A DNA stretch of 18,169 nt from Treponema sp. UBA1240 (GCA_002308875.1 DBWK01000087.1:10298-28466), one strand, 5' to 3'. Positions 1 to 8,278 are shown, numbered from the stretch's first letter. A program made the numbers and translations. Notes: a model not told the origin generated them from the letters alone.

Positions 1-1304
1 AAAGAATCAAGCTGTTCTTTAAGATATGTGATATTTCCAAAAAAGCTTCTGGGAGCGTCCGTTTCTAATTTAATCCATTCAGCACTCTCAAGTTCTTTTC
101 CGTGAATTGTTCTTAGGTAAATATTTTTTTTATGGCGTTTTTCAACATCGTCAAATTTGAACAGAATATCTTCAGGGACAGGTACATCCGCCGCAGCCTT
201 TGCTTTTTTGTACAATCCTTCGTATTCACGCTCCAGGCTTTCCTGTGCATTGGTCAGCCTGTCATAATCAATGTACATAACGGCAGTATCAGGCGAAACA
301 TAGTCTGCAACCGACCAGTTTTTCTTACTTCCGTCCGCAAACAGCAGCGGATAAAATAGTTCTTCACCCTCGCTTTCCTTTGAAACGGAAAGTTCCGTAA
401 GCAGTGTTTCACAACCGGACGGAAACTCGGTTTTGTTTTTTTCTATGATGCTTGAAAGCTTTTCTACAAGTTCATCCGTCCATACAACTTCTTTCATCGG
501 ATACACAACAATCGAATCCAGTGAAGCAACTGAAGTTTGGTCAGCCGTGTTAAAAGCGCGGATTTTATCTACAGCGTCAAAATCAAACGTTATTCTGTAG
601 GCATAATCCTCACCGGGCATGTATATATCGAGAACTTCGCCGCGCAAAGTAAATTCGCCCTTTACGGTAACACGAGGAACTCTTACATATCCATTTTGAA
701 CCAATTTTTCCGCCAGACTCTGTGAATCAAACTGGTCGCCTGTATGTATTGAAAACAGCAGTGATTTTTCATATTCGGGCGGCGGTACAGGCGTTTGAAA
801 AGCACGCTGCGTCATAACAAATATATTAGGCTTTTCGTTTTTTGTAAAAGCTTTGTCTTTTCGTGCCGCAAGTTTTGCCAAAAAGGCAGCACGCTCACCA
901 AAAACAAGCGAACCTCGTGATGCAGGACGATACGGAACAAGCCCCCACCATGAAAACTTGTTAATTACAACCGGAATTTCAGTTTCACCGGTTTTGGCGT
1001 TCTCCTGAGGAGGAAAGGCTCCCTTAAAATCCGTGTACAATGATTCGGCATCTTTTTCTGTTGGAACAACAACAATCAAGTCGCTGTCAGAAGCGGCAGG
1101 GACTTTTGTTCCATACTGCAGACTGTGCAAAGCCGCTGCCTTTTTTGCGTTAAGATATTCGGAAATAAAAAAACCATACAGACCGTTTTGAATTCCTTCA
1201 ATTTCCTGAGGATATGCATTTTTTTCAAGCGAAAGAATGAGTTTTTGCATTTCATTCCAGGAATGAATTTTTTTCTGTAACAAATCAGGGTATAAGGTAT
1301 TCAT
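1..1304 (-). CDS. mfd: Transcription-repair coupling factor Mfd, N-terminal part (3' end outside window)
   Basis: The reading frame is open from an ATG at 1302-1304 to the left edge, giving 434 codons with no stop. Mfd is a DNA translocase that removes RNA polymerase stalled at lesions and recruits UvrA for transcription-coupled nucleotide excision repair. The visible part matches the UvrB-like N-terminal module. Around residues 216-232 it has a GEFTLRGEVLDIYMPG segment, corresponding to the GEFSVRGGIIDIYPP-type motif of the family. This is followed by a segment like the family's RIEF..IDSIRRFD..TQRS block (about 237-262). The PYRPASRGSLVFGERAAFL-type segment near 124-142 fits the start of the UvrB homology region. 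The RNAP-interaction and helicase domains lie outside the window. No strong Shine-Dalgarno precedes the ATG. The gene diverges from the 1339 gene across only 34 bp. Confidence 0.9.
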   Translation of the reverse strand, partial: MNTLYPDLLQKKIHSWNEMQKLILSLEKNAYPQEIEGIQNGLYGFFISEYLNAKKAAALHSLQYGTKVPAASDSDLIVVVPTEKDAESLYTDFKGAFPPQENAKTGETEIPVVINKFSWWGLVPYRPASRGSLVFGERAAFLAKLAARKDKAFTKNEKPNIFVMTQRAFQTPVPPPEYEKSLLFSIHTGDQFDSQSLAEKLVQNGYVRVPRVTVKGEFTLRGEVLDIYMPGEDYAYRITFDFDAVDKIRAFNTADQTSVASLDSIVVYPMKEVVWTDELVEKLSSIIEKNKTEFPSGCETLLTELSVSKESEGEELFYPLLFADGSKKNWSVADYVSPDTAVMYIDYDRLTNAQESLEREYEGLYKKAKAAADVPVPEDILFKFDDVEKRHKKNIYLRTIHGKELESAEWIKLETDAPRSFFGNITYLKEQLDS

Positions 1305-1326
1305 ATAAATAGTCCGATATAATTAA

Positions 1327-1332
1327 AAGGAG
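1327..1332 (+). promoter_or_regulatory. Ribosome binding site selecting a GTG start
   Basis: AAGGAG lies 6 nt upstream of the GTG at 1339. It decides the start, because the nearby ATG at 1334 reads into a stop after two codons. A TATAAT at 1318-1323 resembles a -10 box. It has no good -35 at 16-18 bp, and its transcript would begin about inside the ribosome binding site, so it is not called as a promoter. Confidence 0.7.
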
Positions 1333-1338
1333 CATGTC

Positions 1339-2364
1339 GTGAAACGTATTCTTTTTTGTATTATAACTATTTTTTTAATTCTTGCACAACAGATATTTTC
1401 TGAAGATTTAACTGATTCAATGAAAGGAGCCGAGGTTTCAATCAAGTTTTACAATAAAACCATGTATTATCCCGGCAATGATATTGATAACCCTGTCAAT
1501 GTAAAAGTAACAATAGCAAACAAAGGTTCAGACACAATTCATTTCAAGCTTGCCGAAGACAGAATGTTCAGCATTGATTTTACTGCTTATACGGTTAAAA
1601 ACGTAAGACTTGAACATTCAAGCAATTTTATAAAGAAAAGAAGTACCACACAGACCGTTTTTTACAGGGAAATAGCCCTTGAACCCGGAGAAGAATATTC
1701 ATTTGTTGAAAACGTAAAAGACTACCTCATTATTCCCGAATCAGCTGTATACTACCTTGAACTTCAGTTTTATCCCGAATTGTTTAAAAACCAGTATGCG
1801 GCAATCAAAACCGGTACAGGCAACGTAATTACCAATTCCAACAAACCAAGCCTTTACTTTGTAACTAACAGACTTACTCTTGAAGTTAAACCGTCTCCGA
1901 GTGCAGCCGCTGTTGCAGCACTTCCTCTTTCTAATTCAAACAAAGATATTCTTAAACCGCAGAGCATTTCTCCGGATCAGGTTGTTGAACAGACAATCAT
2001 CGCCCGCCAGCGAAGTTTGTGGGATCAATTCTTCCTGTATATGGATATAGAAGAAATGCTTATGTCAAACGCTACAAGAAGCCGCAAATACCGCTCAGAA
2101 TCCGCTGATATGCGCGCCCGTATGCTTGAAAACTACAAGCTCTATTTGCAGCAGGAAAAACTTGATAAAGACATTGTTTCAATCCCCGAAAAATTCGTAA
2201 TTGAACGCACACTTTATTCCGCAACGGAAGGTACTGTTACCGTAAAAGAATGGTTTGCATATGATACATTCAAAGAAATAAAGCGTTACACATATTACGT
2301 CCGCAAACGTGACGGAATTTGGCAGATATACGACTACAGCGTTGAAAATCTTGGTACTGAATGA
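1339..2364 (+). CDS. Secreted/periplasmic protein of unknown function
   Basis: 341 aa from a GTG start. Residues 1-21 form a typical signal peptide (basic MKR, hydrophobic stretch, probable cleavage after a Ser near residue 21); there is no lipobox. Residues about 33-145 are beta-rich, with NVKVTIANKGSDTIHFKL near 54-71 and LEPGEEYSF near 114-122. This layout resembles Ig-like or BsuPI-type domains that describe 'normal' and 'maximal' strands. A low-complexity Ala/Ser/Pro linker (about 185-205) leads to a C-terminal alpha/beta region (about 215-341) ending in YYVRKRDGIWQIYDYS, which recalls NTF2-like ligand-binding folds. The gene is coupled to the next by an ATGA overlap. I do not recognise a specific family; the domain comparisons are by eye only. 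Confidence 0.75.
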   Translation: MKRILFCIITIFLILAQQIFSEDLTDSMKGAEVSIKFYNKTMYYPGNDIDNPVNVKVTIANKGSDTIHFKLAEDRMFSIDFTAYTVKNVRLEHSSNFIKKRSTTQTVFYREIALEPGEEYSFVENVKDYLIIPESAVYYLELQFYPELFKNQYAAIKTGTGNVITNSNKPSLYFVTNRLTLEVKPSPSAAAVAALPLSNSNKDILKPQSISPDQVVEQTIIARQRSLWDQFFLYMDIEEMLMSNATRSRKYRSESADMRARMLENYKLYLQQEKLDKDIVSIPEKFVIERTLYSATEGTVTVKEWFAYDTFKEIKRYTYYVRKRDGIWQIYDYSVENLGTE

Positions 2365-2975
2365 AAACTCTGCTTGTTTCCGAAGAAGAAAACGCTGTAA
2401 AAAACATCTCCCAATACCTGCAAAGTATTGGGAGCGAAATGATATGTTATCACAATGTTCTCAAAGCTCTGGACAACATTGACGAAATCTCTCCGCATCT
2501 TGTAATTGTTGATGCAGAAAGCTTTCCGCGTTTATGGAAAGTTTTCGTTCAGTTCATCATCTGCGACCCTAAATTTGAAAAAACACTTTTTGTTCTCATC
2601 TCCAAAAGCGAACAGAGTGATGATGAGCAGGAAAAAATGGAACAGCTCGGTATAAAACGGATGATTAGTCCCGACCTTACCGAAACCGACAAAAAGGTTA
2701 TCTACAACCTGCTCACACAAAACAATCTTATTTCTGAAAGAGACGCTACAACTTTTATTTTTTCGCACCCTGTATCGGACGCAATTATTACAGGACAGAT
2801 AATAAGTATGTTTTCATCAGTTATTATCTTTGAGCCGGAAAAAAAAGAACTGACCAAAGACATAAAACCCGGAACAATAATAAAGTCATGTACATTAAAA
2901 ATCGGTCAGGCTGTTACCGAGCCCATTGTAAAAGTTCTTAAAAACGATTCAAGCATTCAGTTTCAAATTCTGTAA
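2361..2975 (+). CDS. Degenerate response-regulator receiver protein with C-terminal beta domain (possibly PilZ-like)
   Basis: 204 aa, starting within the ATGA that ends the upstream gene, so translation is probably coupled. Residues 1-118 follow the CheY-like plan: a LLVSEEEN strand with an acidic pocket (E8-E10), the LVIVDAES strand with the phosphoacceptor Asp at residue 51, and LFVLISKS at the Thr/Ser position. The conserved Lys of the KP motif is replaced by Ser (MISPD), so normal phosphorylation switching is doubtful. Residues about 130-204 are beta-strand-rich and end without an HTH. Their pattern (ITGQIISM...KPGTIIKSCTLKIG) could be a divergent PilZ barrel, but the RxxxR and DxSxxG signatures are absent. 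A 10-bp perfect hairpin lies in the coding sequence at 2408-2434. The gene ends 3 bp from the convergent rsmD. Confidence 0.7.
   Translation: MKTLLVSEEENAVKNISQYLQSIGSEMICYHNVLKALDNIDEISPHLVIVDAESFPRLWKVFVQFIICDPKFEKTLFVLISKSEQSDDEQEKMEQLGIKRMISPDLTETDKKVIYNLLTQNNLISERDATTFIFSHPVSDAIITGQIISMFSSVIIFEPEKKELTKDIKPGTIIKSCTLKIGQAVTEPIVKVLKNDSSIQFQIL
2408..2434. other. Perfect 10-bp inverted repeat inside a coding region
   Basis: CTCCCAATAC (2408-2417) and GTATTGGGAG (2425-2434) are exact reverse complements, separated by the 7-nt loop CTGCAAA. They lie about 45 nt after the start codon of the receiver-like gene. No U-run follows on either strand, so this is not an ordinary intrinsic terminator. 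Confidence 0.85.
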
Positions 2976-2978
2976 AAA

Positions 2979-3512
2979 CTATTCTGCAGGTCTGTAAAAA
3001 TCAAGAATAGACCTTCCATACACCCGCTCATCGGTTCTTACAAAGTTACCTATTTTTTCATCAAGGTGTCTCTCGGCAGGACGATGAATCAGCAGCACGC
3101 CGTCTTTTTTAAGCGCATTTGTTGTGGAACAACGAAGAATCAAATCCTGATGATACTTGTACGGAAACGGCGGATCCAAAAAGATTACATCATACTGTTG
3201 TTTATTACGTTTTATGTACAATTCAACCGCCATAAAATGACAGTTAATCTTTACCGGCGAAATAGAAACGTTTTCCAGGATTGTATTTATTTTCAGTTTA
3301 TCCTTTTCAACAAGATCGATTTTTGTTGCACCCCGCGACGCTGCTTCCAATGAGAGAATACCCGACCCTGCAAACATATCGAGAAACGATTTGCCTGTCA
3401 AATCGCCCAGAATACTGAACAAAGATTCCCTCATTCTGTCCATAGCAGGCCGTATTATGCCGTCAGGACATTTTATTATTCTTCCGCAAAGCGTTCCGCC
3501 GGTTATCCGCAT
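2979..3512 (-). CDS. rsmD: 16S rRNA (guanine(966)-N2)-methyltransferase RsmD
   Basis: 177 aa, matching the usual RsmD length. The enzyme methylates G966 (E. coli numbering) of 16S rRNA in the assembled small subunit, using S-adenosylmethionine. Visible motifs are the N-terminal MRITGGTLCGR start, RPAMDRMRESLFSIL (21-35, like the family's RPTTDRVRETLFNWL), the SAM-binding motif I FLDMFAGSGILSLEAASRGA (43-62), an acidic strand end LVEKD (67-71), and the catalytic motif FLDPPF (111-116). It is the last gene of the long minus-strand operon. It starts 4 bp after the phosphorylase stop and ends 3 bp from the convergent plus-strand gene. No clear intrinsic terminator is seen in the junction. Confidence 0.93.
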   Translation of the reverse strand: MRITGGTLCGRIIKCPDGIIRPAMDRMRESLFSILGDLTGKSFLDMFAGSGILSLEAASRGATKIDLVEKDKLKINTILENVSISPVKINCHFMAVELYIKRNKQQYDVIFLDPPFPYKYHQDLILRCSTTNALKKDGVLLIHRPAERHLDEKIGNFVRTDERVYGRSILDFYRPAE

Positions 3513-3516
3513 CGCC

Positions 3517-4851
3517 CTAACCTGTTATAGTCTTTAATACAAGAGGATTATGAAGACGGCTGTCAGGAGTGTCCGAATATGTTACAGCACTGTTCAAAAG
3601 CGGCATTGCAAAATCAAAACACTTTTCATCCCTGCCGTAAACTTCCATTATTACATCGCCTTTACGAACCTTATCGCCGGAAACTTTGCGCAGTATCATT
3701 CCCGCATCAGGGCAAACATCTTCATCGGTTCTGTTTCTTCCTACGCCAAGGCTGCAACCTGCTACACCCGTCTTATATGCTTCAATGTAAATGTATCCGT
3801 CTTTTTCTGCTACTAATTCCCGTTTATGCGGACTGCGTCTTTTGCCAATCTCTTTTTCAAGTTTTGAAACATTTCCGCCTTGTAATTCCACGTTTTTATA
3901 GAATAAATCCAGCGCAGAACCGTCACTTACAGCCTTCATGCACTTTTCGCGTCCTTCTTCAAGCGTACGCGCTTTATTGCCGAACACACACATGTGCGCT
4001 CCAAGAGAATATGTAAGTTCCATAACATCAGGTATATCAGTACCCTGCAAACATTCAACGGTTTCTTCAATTTCAAGGAAGTTACCTATTTTTCTTCCGA
4101 GAGGCGTGTCCATGCAGGTTAATAATGCGGCTGATTTTTTACCCATTGATTTTAACGTGTTTACCATACAAACCGCCAAATCTTCCGCGAGCTCAGGAGT
4201 TTTCATAAAAGCACCGTTGCCGTACTTTACGTCAAGCACAAGACAGTCGGAACCTTCGGCTACTTTTTTGGAAAGAATGCTCGCCGTTATAAGCGGAATG
4301 GATTCTACAGTTCCCGTAACATCACGCAGTGCGTACAAAAGTCTGTCCGCAGGAACAATCTGCTTTGTCTGTCCTGTCATTGCATAGCCGCACTGTTTAA
4401 TAATATTGCAGAACTCCGTCTGCGAGAGGCCTACTTTGTATCCGTCAATTGATTCAAGCTTATCAAGCGTTCCGCCTGTATGGCCGAGCGCACGTCCGCT
4501 CATCATCGGTACACTGACACCGCAAGCGGCAACAATTGGTGCTAGCGGAAGTGAGATTTTGTCGCCAACACCACCTGTAGAATGCTTATCAACAAAAGGA
4601 TTGGGATTTTTAAGGCTGGAAAGGTCAATTGTTTCGCCCGAATGCAGCATCAGTTCGGTAAGAACGCCGGTTTCATCAAAACTCATTCCGTTAAAATAAA
4701 CGGACATAAGCCAGGCGGCAATCTGATAATCAGGTATTTCACCCCGAACATAACCACCCACAAGGAATTCAAGTTCTTCCCTTGTAAGTTCAGCTCCGCG
4801 AGGATTCAAGGAATTTCCGCGTTTCTTAAGAATTATATCCACAGCCCTCAT
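3517..4851 (-). CDS. deoA: Pyrimidine-nucleoside / thymidine phosphorylase
   Basis: 444 aa. The enzyme catalyses reversible phosphorolysis of (deoxy)pyrimidine nucleosides to base plus (deoxy)ribose-1-phosphate in the cytoplasm, for salvage. The phosphate-binding DKHSTGGVGDK sits at 88-98, and the family signature SGRALGHTGGTLDKLE at 118-133. The helical N-terminal domain (EIPDYQIAAWLMSVYFNGM, about 38-56) and the C-terminal barrel domain (about 345-440) are both present. Length and motifs fit both thymidine phosphorylase (DeoA) and pyrimidine-nucleoside phosphorylase (Pdp); the symbol marks the family, not a proven specificity. An AAGGAG ribosome binding site precedes the ATG. The gene lies 38 bp downstream of recO in the same direction. 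Confidence 0.92.
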   Translation of the reverse strand: MRAVDIILKKRGNSLNPRGAELTREELEFLVGGYVRGEIPDYQIAAWLMSVYFNGMSFDETGVLTELMLHSGETIDLSSLKNPNPFVDKHSTGGVGDKISLPLAPIVAACGVSVPMMSGRALGHTGGTLDKLESIDGYKVGLSQTEFCNIIKQCGYAMTGQTKQIVPADRLLYALRDVTGTVESIPLITASILSKKVAEGSDCLVLDVKYGNGAFMKTPELAEDLAVCMVNTLKSMGKKSAALLTCMDTPLGRKIGNFLEIEETVECLQGTDIPDVMELTYSLGAHMCVFGNKARTLEEGREKCMKAVSDGSALDLFYKNVELQGGNVSKLEKEIGKRRSPHKRELVAEKDGYIYIEAYKTGVAGCSLGVGRNRTDEDVCPDAGMILRKVSGDKVRKGDVIMEVYGRDEKCFDFAMPLLNSAVTYSDTPDSRLHNPLVLKTITG

Positions 4852-4859
4852 GTTTCCAA

Positions 4860-4865
4860 CTCCTT
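4860..4865 (-). promoter_or_regulatory. Ribosome binding site of the pyrimidine-nucleoside phosphorylase gene
   Basis: AAGGAG on the minus strand, 8 nt from the ATG at 4851. It is one of the few strong Shine-Dalgarno matches in this operon and supports the start. Confidence 0.75.
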
Positions 4866-4889
4866 ATTATTTTGTTACACTATTTGATT

Positions 4890-5660
4890 TTACCACACGA
4901 TTGAACGGCTTTCCAGTGTATTTAACGAAAAAGATGTGGCTCTGTTGATTAGATAAAATATAAGTTCCTGCAACTGACCGAAAGTTTTTGAATCTATGCT
5001 GACGGCACGTACTTCCTTTGGCGAAAGAAACTGCAGTGCCTGAAGATAAAGCAGCGCATTTTTTGAAATTTCAATCGAGCCCGGTGCTTTTGCCGTGTTT
5101 TTGCAGAACTTACACAAAAAACCGTTTTCACCGGCGGAATACATAACGCTTTCCGATTCCTCATTCCGGTCAAACTCCGTTCCGCACGAAAAACATTCAG
5201 TTACGTCGGGCTGTAGCCCCAACTCGCCCAAGTATCTCCACAAAAACCTTAATGTCCCTATCCTTGATTCGTTTTCAGAAACCAAATCCAAACCGTCAAG
5301 AAAACCGTTTACAAGAGCAAACACATTACCTTCAACCTGTCCGCCGGCAAATGTTTTTAACACAAGCTCCGAGCACAGGGTTGCAGCCCAGTTTTTGTAC
5401 AAATCTTCGCGCAAAGACGGCCGAAAGGCGGAAACGTCAAAATCGGTAATTTTTGAGGTTTTTCGTACAGGGTCTGTATAAATGTACAAAGTCCCCGCAT
5501 GGAAAGGCGAAACAAGTGAGCGCAGTTTGCTTTTAGGACCGCCGTACAGCGTAGAAGTTGCAATCAGGTTTTCGCCTGTTAAATACGTAACCAGGCGGTT
5601 GCTCTCACCGGTTAAAGCAATTTTCAGTATTGTAACCGGAAAATGAGTGTTTCTCACCAT
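4890..5660 (-). CDS. recO: DNA repair protein RecO
   Basis: 256 aa, the usual RecO size. RecO binds single-stranded DNA and, with RecR, helps load RecA onto SSB-coated DNA in recombinational gap repair. The N-terminal OB-fold region (1-80) contains the family-type segment ALTGESNRLVTYLTGENLIATST (about 15-37, key residues E19, T25, G29). A helical central region follows. The zinc finger is intact as C156-x2-C159 and C183-x2-C186. The start lies 5 nt beyond the stop of the upstream GH57-like gene. There is no good Shine-Dalgarno, so it probably depends on translational reinitiation. Confidence 0.92.
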   Translation of the reverse strand: MVRNTHFPVTILKIALTGESNRLVTYLTGENLIATSTLYGGPKSKLRSLVSPFHAGTLYIYTDPVRKTSKITDFDVSAFRPSLREDLYKNWAATLCSELVLKTFAGGQVEGNVFALVNGFLDGLDLVSENESRIGTLRFLWRYLGELGLQPDVTECFSCGTEFDRNEESESVMYSAGENGFLCKFCKNTAKAPGSIEISKNALLYLQALQFLSPKEVRAVSIDSKTFGQLQELIFYLINRATSFSLNTLESRSIVW

Positions 5661-5665
5661 AAACT

Positions 5666-7528
5666 TCAGACTTTTTTGTTTTTACTTTTCTTAACAGGCT
5701 TTGACGACAGAACTATTGTTTTGGTAACTGCTTTTCCAGGAAGCAGATCCAATTTCCAGTATATGCCAAAAACAGAATAAGAATAGGCTCCGTCTTCAAT
5801 AACAGGATACGAATACAGCGAAGCAAGATCATTTACGGCAAAAGTCAGTGATGTAGCCGCGCTGTTATCTGTTATCTTAAGCACGGATATTTGTTCCTTT
5901 GAGTTATAACGATCCGAAGGCAGAAACGGATTTGTTTTTGCGGCGGTACCGCTTTCAAGAAGAAGCTTTTTTTCATCAATGCTTTCAAAATCAATGTCTA
6001 TTTCAGATACAAAGCTACCGTCAACCTGTTCTGACGAAACATTCTTCAGGTTGTATTCAAGCTTAACGGAATCCTTAAGGAACTTATACTTTTTCTTTAT
6101 CTGTACAGTTTTCTCATTCAGAACGGTTTCAACGGAAAAAATAAGTTCCTGCTTTACTTTGTCGTACTTTTGCTCAGTGTAGAACGTTTCTTCCAGCGGA
6201 TTAGGAACATATACACCTCTCTTTCGTTTTTCGAGATTATCATCGTTCAGAACATAATCTGTAAAAAAGCCGTTCTTTTTCCGTTCCTTTGTGCAAATTG
6301 AAACAAAATTATAAAAGCACGAAAAAACATCATACTCATATATGTAACCACCGCGGGGAGAAATATAGGCATTGTAAGACTGAAGCTGAGCCATATACTC
6401 CTCGTATCCGTCCATGTTTATGTCAAACGAAAGCAGCAAATCCGTAAATGCACCTGATTCCCTTGTAATTTTTTCCGCTTCAAGCAGGGCTTTGTACACT
6501 TGTTTTCGCACTCCTGCATTACGGGTATCATCTTTATCATACTGAATGTACGCGGCTCCGTTCTGAGCCTTCCACAGTTCTTCCCTCGCTGCCTTTTTTC
6601 GTTCCTTGTCGCCCCGCATCTGGTTAATCAGCAGCGCAACATATGTCATCTTTGAATATATCTGCATTATTGCAGGATTAAGCAGCATAAACGTTTTAAT
6701 GTCAGTCTGCCGTGATGTATCAAAACCGTTGGAATCAAGTTCCATCAAAAGCTTTCGGCTCATACCGGAATTAATGAAGATTTTTTCAAAATCTTTGGTA
6801 GAACGTACAACTTCAGAGGGTAAATTGAGTTTAACAAACTCATCGCGGTCTGCAAGGCGGAAGAGTTTTTCAAACCAAGCCGTAGAATATGATTTTTCAA
6901 TCTGTTCAGGCGAAAAAAAGACGCATACCGACGGTTCATTCTCGGCAATCGTGTTTTTTTCTTTCAGCATCCGGTAAAAACTGTCCGCAGGAACGGCATT
7001 GTTAATCATGTCCGAATACGTAGGAAGCACAAACATTGTTTTTCCGCCGTCTTCAACAATACACGGCGAGCATACCGGCTGAACCATGCTTTTTTTGCAC
7101 AACCCCGCATCAAGCAGCACATACTCAATTCCCGCCGACGAAAGATTTGAAATCATTGTTGAATCCCATACGCTTTCATGCAGCCAGCAACCGCGTGGCC
7201 TTCTGCCAAAGCTCTTTCGTATTGCAGTGGTAAGCATCTCAATCTGCGAAACCCTGTCTACGGACTGGATAATCGGAAAAATCGGGCTGTAAAAGCCGCC
7301 GCCTAACAGTTCAACCTGTTTTCGAGCAAGCATTTCACCCAAAATAGTAATGTATTCGGGATGATTTTTTTGCAGCCATTCCAGCGCAGTACCGGAAAAA
7401 TAGAAGGAGAATTTTATATGCGCATTGTTGTATAAAAATGTTCCGAGCTTTTTATATACAGACTCATACTGATTTTCATCAAGAGAATTTAAAGACAAAT
7501 TTGTATATATGCCGAAACAAAGATTCAC
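5666..7528 (-). CDS. GH57-family (alpha-glucanotransferase-like) protein, probably catalytically altered
   Basis: 620 aa from a GTG start 18 nt after rnfB. It aligns by eye along its length with GH57 4-alpha-glucanotransferases (Thermococcus litoralis type): an N-terminal (beta/alpha)7-type domain to about 350 and a C-terminal beta domain (about 380-610). Shared landmarks are FYFSGTALEWLQ (42-53), ELLGGGFYSPIFP (73-85), and WLHESVWD (115-122), with E118 at the nucleophile position. Other active-site motifs are missing. The N-terminal HxHQP is GIYTNLS (6-12). The DDGEKFG acid/base segment is FFSPEQIEK (204-212). The KAQCNDAYWHG motif is KAQNGAAYIQY. Family membership is fairly clear, but glucanotransferase activity is doubtful. 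There is no signal peptide, so it is presumably cytoplasmic. The C-terminus is Lys-rich (KPVKKSKNKKV). Confidence 0.8.
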   Translation of the reverse strand: MNLCFGIYTNLSLNSLDENQYESVYKKLGTFLYNNAHIKFSFYFSGTALEWLQKNHPEYITILGEMLARKQVELLGGGFYSPIFPIIQSVDRVSQIEMLTTAIRKSFGRRPRGCWLHESVWDSTMISNLSSAGIEYVLLDAGLCKKSMVQPVCSPCIVEDGGKTMFVLPTYSDMINNAVPADSFYRMLKEKNTIAENEPSVCVFFSPEQIEKSYSTAWFEKLFRLADRDEFVKLNLPSEVVRSTKDFEKIFINSGMSRKLLMELDSNGFDTSRQTDIKTFMLLNPAIMQIYSKMTYVALLINQMRGDKERKKAAREELWKAQNGAAYIQYDKDDTRNAGVRKQVYKALLEAEKITRESGAFTDLLLSFDINMDGYEEYMAQLQSYNAYISPRGGYIYEYDVFSCFYNFVSICTKERKKNGFFTDYVLNDDNLEKRKRGVYVPNPLEETFYTEQKYDKVKQELIFSVETVLNEKTVQIKKKYKFLKDSVKLEYNLKNVSSEQVDGSFVSEIDIDFESIDEKKLLLESGTAAKTNPFLPSDRYNSKEQISVLKITDNSAATSLTFAVNDLASLYSYPVIEDGAYSYSVFGIYWKLDLLPGKAVTKTIVLSSKPVKKSKNKKV

Positions 7529-7546
7529 TTTTATAACCTTTTACTT

Positions 7547-8278
7547 TTAATCGTCTGACTTTCCGTTATGTAACATCCTATAGCATAAGTTCCAAAATTT
7601 AAAGCTGTTTTTTTCTTTTTTAACACATTCAACTATACACTTTGCAGGACATGCGGCCGAAGCTTTTGCGCCAGCCTGTAAATCTTTTCTGTAGTTAATC
7701 TTTGCAAGAGCATTTTTTACTGAAAAAGCATCACTTTCAGAAGTATTGCACTTTCCGCATCCTGTACAACCGTTTGAACATACAGGCTTCATCATATCGC
7801 CGCCGTGCGCCGCACAGGCAATGTAATAAGCGGCGTCTTTTGGAATGAGTTCTATCAAACCGTTCGGGCAGGAATCAACGCATTTGCCGCAGCCTATACA
7901 CGATGAAGTTATTACAGCGGTATGAGATTCAATAACGATTGCTTCCTGCGGACATACAGGCACGCAGCTTCCAAAGCCTATACAACCCCAGCGGCATTTG
8001 GACTCACTCTCATACACATTCTTAAAAAGGCGGCAGTCCTGCACGTCGGCGTAAGTAAATCCCTTTGCGACAACAGAACGCTGAGGGCTGCACTTTACTA
8101 CGGCTTTCATATTTGTGGCGTGTGCGGAACTTTCAGTGTATACAATGTCCAAATCATTTTTTGAAAAAATTTCTTTGCCTGAATAAGCAATTTCCTTATC
8201 TACCGATTTTGAAGGAAATATAAAAAGGAAAAAATAAACAAGAACCAGACCCGCAAGTATTGTAAGCAAAAATATCAT
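7547..8278 (-). CDS. rnfB: RnfB-like ferredoxin subunit, shortened and with fewer Fe-S sites
   Basis: 243 aa. In canonical Rnf complexes RnfB is the membrane-anchored multi-[4Fe-4S] subunit that exchanges electrons with ferredoxin. An N-terminal membrane anchor (1-22) is present, but the following Fes domain (CGxCGYxxC...C) is absent. The remainder matches: KAVVKC (58-63), DVQDC (78-82), then C95-x3-C99-x5-C105-x3-CP and CIGCGKCVDSCP (127-138), both complete. The next motif is C171-x2-C174-x2-C177 with E181 replacing the fourth Cys. The last motif keeps only C210-P, its first three Cys replaced. The start overlaps rnfA by ATGA with GGGAG 7 nt upstream. The Cys-rich tail (C214, C218, C232) is unusual. 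Confidence 0.85.
   Translation of the reverse strand: MIFLLTILAGLVLVYFFLFIFPSKSVDKEIAYSGKEIFSKNDLDIVYTESSAHATNMKAVVKCSPQRSVVAKGFTYADVQDCRLFKNVYESESKCRWGCIGFGSCVPVCPQEAIVIESHTAVITSSCIGCGKCVDSCPNGLIELIPKDAAYYIACAAHGGDMMKPVCSNGCTGCGKCNTSESDAFSVKNALAKINYRKDLQAGAKASAACPAKCIVECVKKEKNSFKFWNLCYRMLHNGKSDD

Noticed and set aside
132..725. Short plus-strand open frames at the left edge
   Set aside because: They are antisense to mfd, whose minus-strand frame is open and carries Mfd motifs throughout.
3579..4387. Two long plus-strand open frames antisense to the nucleoside phosphorylase gene
   Set aside because: They lie wholly opposite a gene with clear family motifs, lack ribosome binding sites, and have no recognisable protein character.
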